DNA from: Clostridium minihomine
GTDB taxonomy: Bacteria > Bacillota > Clostridia > Oscillospirales > Acutalibacteraceae
Assembly (NCBI RefSeq): GCF_900240385.1
Contig: NZ_OEQH01000003.1
Coordinates: forward strand, 62,001-126,000
Direction: 5' to 3'
Length of the DNA: 64,000 bases
The position numbers and the translations under genes are program-made. Under the pieces are notes generated by a model. That model ran no database searches. It was not told the origin of the DNA and saw only the letters and a list, made by a program, of their open reading frames with translations. How positions within the stretch are numbered: position 1 is the stretch's first letter; each line of letters opens with the position of its first letter. Below are positions 60,108 through 64,000 of this stretch, in pieces.

Positions 60108-61046
60108 GTGAACTTTGAACATATACCAGTTTTGTTTCAGGAAACCATTCGTTCCCTGAATATCAGGCCAGACGGCATTTATATTGACGGTACTGCCGGC
60201 GGCGGCGGACATTCTTTGGCAATTGTAAAACAACTGACTTCCGGCATGCTGCTTTCGATCGATCAAGATCCCGATGCGGTAGCTGTGGTAACCGAGCGGC
60301 TTAAAGAGTATTCCAATGCGCTGGTGCGCCGGGGGAACTTTTCCCAGATGATTTCACTGGCAGAGGAATGCGGCATCCAGAAAGCGGACGGTGTGCTAAT
60401 GGATATCGGGGTATCCTCTCATCAGCTGGACACAGCCGAGCGCGGTTTTTCTTATCATCAGGATGCACCGCTGGACATGCGCATGAGTCAGCAGGGAACC
60501 AGCGCGGCAGATTTAGTCAATACCATGACATGGCAGGAACTTGCCAGAATCATCAGCCAGTATGGGGAAGATAAAAATGCGGTTAGAATCGCAAAAGGGA
60601 TTGAAAAAGCACGGGTAGAATCCCCGATTACAACCACCTTGCAGCTGGCGGAAATTGTCCGTCAATCGGTTCCGGCAAAAGTGCGCAGAGAGCCGGGGCA
60701 CCCGGCCCGCAAAACCTTTCAGGCGCTGCGGATTCAAGTAAACGGTGAACTGGATCGGCTCAGTGAAGGTTTGGATGCGGCTTTCTCTCTTTTAAACACA
60801 GGGGGGCGTTTGGCAATTATCACCTTTCATTCGCTGGAAGACAGGCTGGTAAAGCGCAGAATGGCGCAGTGGAGCTCAGGCTGCACTTGTCCACCGGATT
60901 TCCCGGTGTGTGTCTGCGGAAAAACACCCAGAGCAGAACTGGTCTATAAGAAGGGGTTGTCCCCCTCTGACCAGGAATTAGAAGAAAATCCCCGCAGCCG
61001 CAGCGCGCGGCTTCGGGTTTGTGTAAAATTAAAGGATACTGAATAA
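60108..61046 (+). CDS. rsmH: 16S rRNA (cytosine-1402-N4)-methyltransferase
   Basis: A 312-residue SAM-dependent enzyme. Motifs: HIPVLFQETI, DGTAGGGGHS (SAM loop), DQDPDAV, GVLMDIGVSSHQLD, HPARKTFQALRIQVN and ITFHSLEDRLVK. It methylates C1402 in the ribosomal P-site. GTG 60108 follows GGCGGTGACGG, 14 bases after mraZ, the conserved gene order. Confidence 0.96.
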   Translation: MNFEHIPVLFQETIRSLNIRPDGIYIDGTAGGGGHSLAIVKQLTSGMLLSIDQDPDAVAVVTERLKEYSNALVRRGNFSQMISLAEECGIQKADGVLMDIGVSSHQLDTAERGFSYHQDAPLDMRMSQQGTSAADLVNTMTWQELARIISQYGEDKNAVRIAKGIEKARVESPITTTLQLAEIVRQSVPAKVRREPGHPARKTFQALRIQVNGELDRLSEGLDAAFSLLNTGGRLAIITFHSLEDRLVKRRMAQWSSGCTCPPDFPVCVCGKTPRAELVYKKGLSPSDQELEENPRSRSARLRVCVKLKDTE

Positions 61047-61082
61047 TAAAACGGGAAGATCAGGAAGGAGTGGCACCGGCGA

Positions 61083-61571
61083 ATGTCCAAGCAGAATACA
61101 GCATACGATTTTTCATTGTTTGAACCGCAGAAAAAAGAGCTGCCTAAAAGACAAAGCAACGTAATTGAACTGCCGGCCAAAAAACTGGAAGAAAATCGCC
61201 GGCCAAAACGGCAGCCGCTGCGGTTGCTCGCTACTTTCTGCTTTATGGCTGTTTTGGTTTCGCTGGTCGGCACCTTGGTCTATGGTCAGGTTCAGTTGAC
61301 AGAATTGACCGAACAGGTAAATTCCGCCACCAAACAGATGGAGGAACAACAAAGTGTACATACGCAGCTGAAAATGCGATCAGATTCCCGTTTGTCTTTG
61401 CAGGCGACAGAGGTGTATGCCAAGGATCAGCTTGGGATGCGCAAAATTAGCTACAGCCAGGTGGAATGCATCAAGCTTTCCCCGGGGGACAAAGGACAGG
61501 TTCTGGATAAGAACGCTGCAGGGAATTGGTGGAGTTCCCTTTGGAATTCACTGCAAAACCTGCTGTCATAA
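61083..61571 (+). CDS. ftsL: FtsL-like division protein
   Basis: A 162-residue bitopic protein: basic cytoplasmic N-terminus (about 1-54), one membrane helix (LLATFCFMAVLVSLVGTLVYG, cited by FCFMAVLVSLVG; about 56-76) and an outer coiled coil (about 80-125). Sequence is poorly conserved, as usual for FtsL; the assignment rests on position between rsmH and the penicillin-binding protein plus topology. The C-terminal WWSSLWNSLQNLLS is Trp-rich and amphipathic. Confidence 0.85.
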   Translation: MSKQNTAYDFSLFEPQKKELPKRQSNVIELPAKKLEENRRPKRQPLRLLATFCFMAVLVSLVGTLVYGQVQLTELTEQVNSATKQMEEQQSVHTQLKMRSDSRLSLQATEVYAKDQLGMRKISYSQVECIKLSPGDKGQVLDKNAAGNWWSSLWNSLQNLLS

Positions 61572-61630
61572 TTGTGACGGCTTACAAATAAGTATGAATA
61601 CTGGTCTGTAACAAGGCTGGGAATGGAAGC

Positions 61631-61665
61631 CGAGAGTTGAGAGAATATCTTAACTCTCGTTTTTA
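61631..61665 (+). terminator. Terminator-like hairpin inside the division and cell-wall cluster
   Basis: CGAGAGTT / AACTCTCG stem with a 13-base loop and TTTTTAT, located between ftsL and the penicillin-binding protein gene. No promoter is evident after it, so it may act as an attenuator that lowers, but does not abolish, downstream expression. Confidence 0.6.
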
Positions 61666-61704
61666 TAGCAGGATGATAGATCCGTGGAATGCGAGGGATT
61701 GCTT

Positions 61705-63963
61705 ATGGCAAAAGGAACAACCATACGGATGTGGCGCAGAACCTTGGTTTTGCTGGCCATATTTTTGGTGGTGGGCTTCGGCGCCATTATCTTCAGTCTG
61801 GTCAAGCTTCAGCTGGTGGAGGGAGAAAGCCTTCAGCAGCGGGCAGTGGAACAGCAGATGAAAGATACCGCCATACCGGCCATGCGGGGAACCATTTATG
61901 ACCGAAATATGCGGGAATTGGCCAAAAGCGCTACGGTTTGGACAGTTGTGCTGGAACCGGCTTATCTAACTGAGGACAGCCAGCGCGAGAAGGTTGCGCA
62001 GGGGTTGTCTGAAATATTGGATATGGATAAAGAAGAAATTCTTAAAAAAACCCAGAAAAAAAGCTATTATGATGTGCTCAAGCGCAAAGTAGAAACAGAA
62101 GTAAAGGATTCTATCCTGAAATTTAAAGAAGAAAATAAAATTGGCAACGGAATTCGCCTGATTGAGGATTATAAACGATATTATCCCTTTGAATCGTTTG
62201 CGGCAGGTCTTTTGGGCTTTACCGGAACCGATAATCAGGGGCTTTCTGGTTTAGAGGCCTATTATGATAAAGAATTAACCGGCACGGCCGGCCGTCTGGT
62301 TACCGCAAAAAATGCCATTGGGACAGATATGCCCTTCCAATATGAGCAGAAAGTAGAAGCACAGAACGGTTATAGTCTGGTTTTGACCATTGACGAGATT
62401 GTGCAGCATTTTCTTGAAAAGTATTTGGAAGAAGGGGTTGTGAACAACAAAGTAAACAACCGCGCCACGGCAGTGGCAATGGATGTGAATACCGGTGCCA
62501 TTTTGGGCCTGGCGGTTAAAGGGGATTTTAACCCGAACTTTCCGCTGATTATTACCGATCCGGCAGAGGCCGCCCGGATAGCCAACATGCCTGACGGGGA
62601 CAATACAACCGAAGAAGGAAAGAAAATAAAACAGGCTAAAGCGGACGCGAAAATTGCGGCGCAGCAGGCTCAATGGAGAAACAAAGCGGTCAGTGATACT
62701 TACTATCCCGGATCCGTATTTAAGATGGTTACCGGCTCCATGGGAATGGAAGAGGGGCTGATTAACGAAAATACCACGTTTTTCTGCAACGGCGCCGCAG
62801 TTGTATCCGGCACCACCATTCGATGCTGGAAGCACGGCGGGCACGGCAGCGAAACCTTTACCAAAGGGCTGCTGAATTCCTGTAACCCGGTGTTTATCCG
62901 GATTGGTGAAATGCTGGGGGCAGAACGCTTCTTTAAATATTTCGCAGCTTTTGGCCTGACAGAAAAAACCGGCATCGATCTTCCCGGTGAGGCGGGCAGC
63001 CTTTATTATACCGCCAGCCAGCTGAATCCGGTGGAATTGGCCACAGAGTCCTTTGGACAAAACTTTAGTATCACGCCCATTCAGATGATTACCGCCGCAG
63101 CAGCGGTGGCAAACGGCGGATATCTGGTGCAGCCCCATGTGGTCAGTCAGGTGCTGGACAGTGACGGGAACATCGTACGATCCACCGACACAAAGGTGAA
63201 GCGCCAGGTAATTTCAGAAGATGTTTCAAAACGAATGAGCGAAATTTTGCATATGAACGCTACCACGGGTACCGCGAAAAACGGATATTTGCCCGGTTAT
63301 CGTGTGGCGGGCAAAACCGGTACCTCAGAAAAGGTGGCGGAATACATTGCCGGCGGCAAGAAAAAGATGGAATACATTGCTTCTTATTGCGGGTTCGCCC
63401 CAGCGGATAATCCTCAGGTTGCCATTCTGGTTTTCTTTGATGAACCACAGGGCGACAGCTATTACGGCGGCGCCGTGGCCGGCCCTGTTTTCGGCAAAAT
63501 GATGGAAGAGATTCTTCCTTATCTGGGCGTGGAAAGAAAGTTTACCGAAGCTGAAATGGAAAAACTCGATGTGAATACTCCTGATGTGACCGGTAAAAAG
63601 ATAGATGCGGCCAAAGCGGAATTGCAGAAGTTGCAGTTGAGTCAAAAGGCATACGGCAAAGGCGACACTGTGCTGCGCCAGATACCGGAGGCAGGCAAGA
63701 GTATTCCGCAGAACGGCACAGTGGTATTAATGACAGATGCAGAAAGTGAATCGAAGCAGGTAACAGTTCCGGCTCTGACCGGTTTGACACTGTCCAAAGC
63801 GAACAGTGTGGCGGCAGAGGCAGGAATTAACATTACCGTTTCCGGTGCGGCTCTAACGGGCGGAAAAGCACAGTCGCATTCCCAAAGTATTGCGGCGGGA
63901 ACAAAGGTAGCTCCGGGCACCGTGGTCAACGTTGGCTTTATTGAACTGGATCAGGTGCAGTAA
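61705..63963 (+). CDS. Class B penicillin-binding protein with PASTA domains (FtsI/SpoVD family)
   Basis: A 752-residue transpeptidase: N-terminal membrane anchor (about 10-32), dimerisation domain (MRGTIYDRNMRELA), transpeptidase domain with SVFK (Ser nucleophile, near residue 340), SCN and KTGT motifs, then two C-terminal PASTA repeats (TPDVTGKKIDAAKAEL and VPALTGLTLSKANSVA). It cross-links septal or spore-cortex peptidoglycan. ATG 61705 follows GAGGG; upstream alternatives lack a site. Family and position fit FtsI (division) or SpoVD (spore cortex); I cannot separate these by sequence alone. Confidence 0.92.
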   Translation: MAKGTTIRMWRRTLVLLAIFLVVGFGAIIFSLVKLQLVEGESLQQRAVEQQMKDTAIPAMRGTIYDRNMRELAKSATVWTVVLEPAYLTEDSQREKVAQGLSEILDMDKEEILKKTQKKSYYDVLKRKVETEVKDSILKFKEENKIGNGIRLIEDYKRYYPFESFAAGLLGFTGTDNQGLSGLEAYYDKELTGTAGRLVTAKNAIGTDMPFQYEQKVEAQNGYSLVLTIDEIVQHFLEKYLEEGVVNNKVNNRATAVAMDVNTGAILGLAVKGDFNPNFPLIITDPAEAARIANMPDGDNTTEEGKKIKQAKADAKIAAQQAQWRNKAVSDTYYPGSVFKMVTGSMGMEEGLINENTTFFCNGAAVVSGTTIRCWKHGGHGSETFTKGLLNSCNPVFIRIGEMLGAERFFKYFAAFGLTEKTGIDLPGEAGSLYYTASQLNPVELATESFGQNFSITPIQMITAAAAVANGGYLVQPHVVSQVLDSDGNIVRSTDTKVKRQVISEDVSKRMSEILHMNATTGTAKNGYLPGYRVAGKTGTSEKVAEYIAGGKKKMEYIASYCGFAPADNPQVAILVFFDEPQGDSYYGGAVAGPVFGKMMEEILPYLGVERKFTEAEMEKLDVNTPDVTGKKIDAAKAELQKLQLSQKAYGKGDTVLRQIPEAGKSIPQNGTVVLMTDAESESKQVTVPALTGLTLSKANSVAAEAGINITVSGAALTGGKAQSHSQSIAAGTKVAPGTVVNVGFIELDQVQ

Positions 63964-63982
63964 TCGGTCAAGGAGGCTTGTC

Positions 63983-64000
63983 ATGGAACAGTGGAAACCC
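63983..64000 (+). CDS. Start of next gene (partial)
   Basis: ATG 63983 follows AAGGAGG, 19 bases after the penicillin-binding protein stop, and reads MEQWKP to the window edge. In this cluster the next gene is usually a second penicillin-binding protein (SpoVD), murE or mraY, but six codons are not enough to tell. Confidence 0.6.

Noticed and set aside
62275-63138. 287-codon minus-strand frame inside the penicillin-binding protein gene
   Set aside because: Antisense shadow; His/Cys-rich low-complexity translation without motifs.

Overview
The window comes from a chromosome of an endospore-forming Firmicute of class Clostridia, probably Oscillospiraceae/Ruminococcaceae. This rests on the spoIIA sporulation operon, AGGAGG-type ribosome sites, consensus TTGACA/TATAAT promoters, abundant intrinsic terminators and several clostridial families (DUF1836, DUF4363, OadG, LCP, nrdR). 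No rRNA, tRNA, CRISPR array, insertion sequence or phage gene is visible. The genus is inference.

Positions 1-12232 hold a catabolic locus. A ribose-type ABC importer (ATPase, permease, lipoprotein) plus a cyclase-family hydrolase are read leftwards. Read rightwards are an SDR dehydrogenase, a GntR/FadR-type repressor, a zinc dehydrogenase, a TIM-barrel epimerase, a split transketolase, a tartronate-semialdehyde-type reductase and a glycerate kinase. Two perfect consensus promoters diverge from 4268-4530. TTGTA-type operators sit at both, over the repressor's own promoter and before the zinc dehydrogenase. There is no sugar kinase, aldolase or dehydratase, so the transketolase is the only visible carbon-carbon cutting enzyme. 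I propose an oxidative route: sugar or polyol to a terminal-ketol sugar acid, transketolase cleavage to tartronate semialdehyde, then glycerate, then 2-phosphoglycerate.

Positions 12233-36180 mix regulators and housekeeping genes: a LacI regulator with two cre-like sites, a MetE-like methyltransferase with a LysR regulator, a DtxR-type regulator, an FAD-dependent dehydrogenase, an LCP protein, two tandem lipoprotein paralogues, tcdA, a GHL10 glycoside hydrolase, mtaB, an HPr-like protein lacking the catalytic histidine, an ABC-F ATPase, an isomerase with an apparent AUU start, nrdR, DUF421/DUF4363, asnB, DUF1836 and an AraC regulator.

Positions 36181-50000 hold an orphan OadG-like gene with a leader peptide, pcrA, a cysteine-rich clostridial protein, two zinc-ribbon/DUF3862 membrane proteins, several tiny genes (including a Trp/Cys-rich 22-residue peptide and two paralogous acidic proteins), cysK, a polysaccharide deacetylase and a DUF3810 putative metallopeptidase. 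A hairpin-rich intergenic motif recurs at about 29611 and 42018, with a promoter fragment shared at 16466.

Positions 50000-64000 hold a GT39-like membrane protein, a LURP-one-like protein, valS, folC, spoIIAA-spoIIAB-sigF, an exported protein, and the start of the division and cell-wall cluster (mraZ-rsmH-ftsL-pbp) with a four-repeat MraZ operator. No window-wide transfer signature was seen by eye; composition was not computed.
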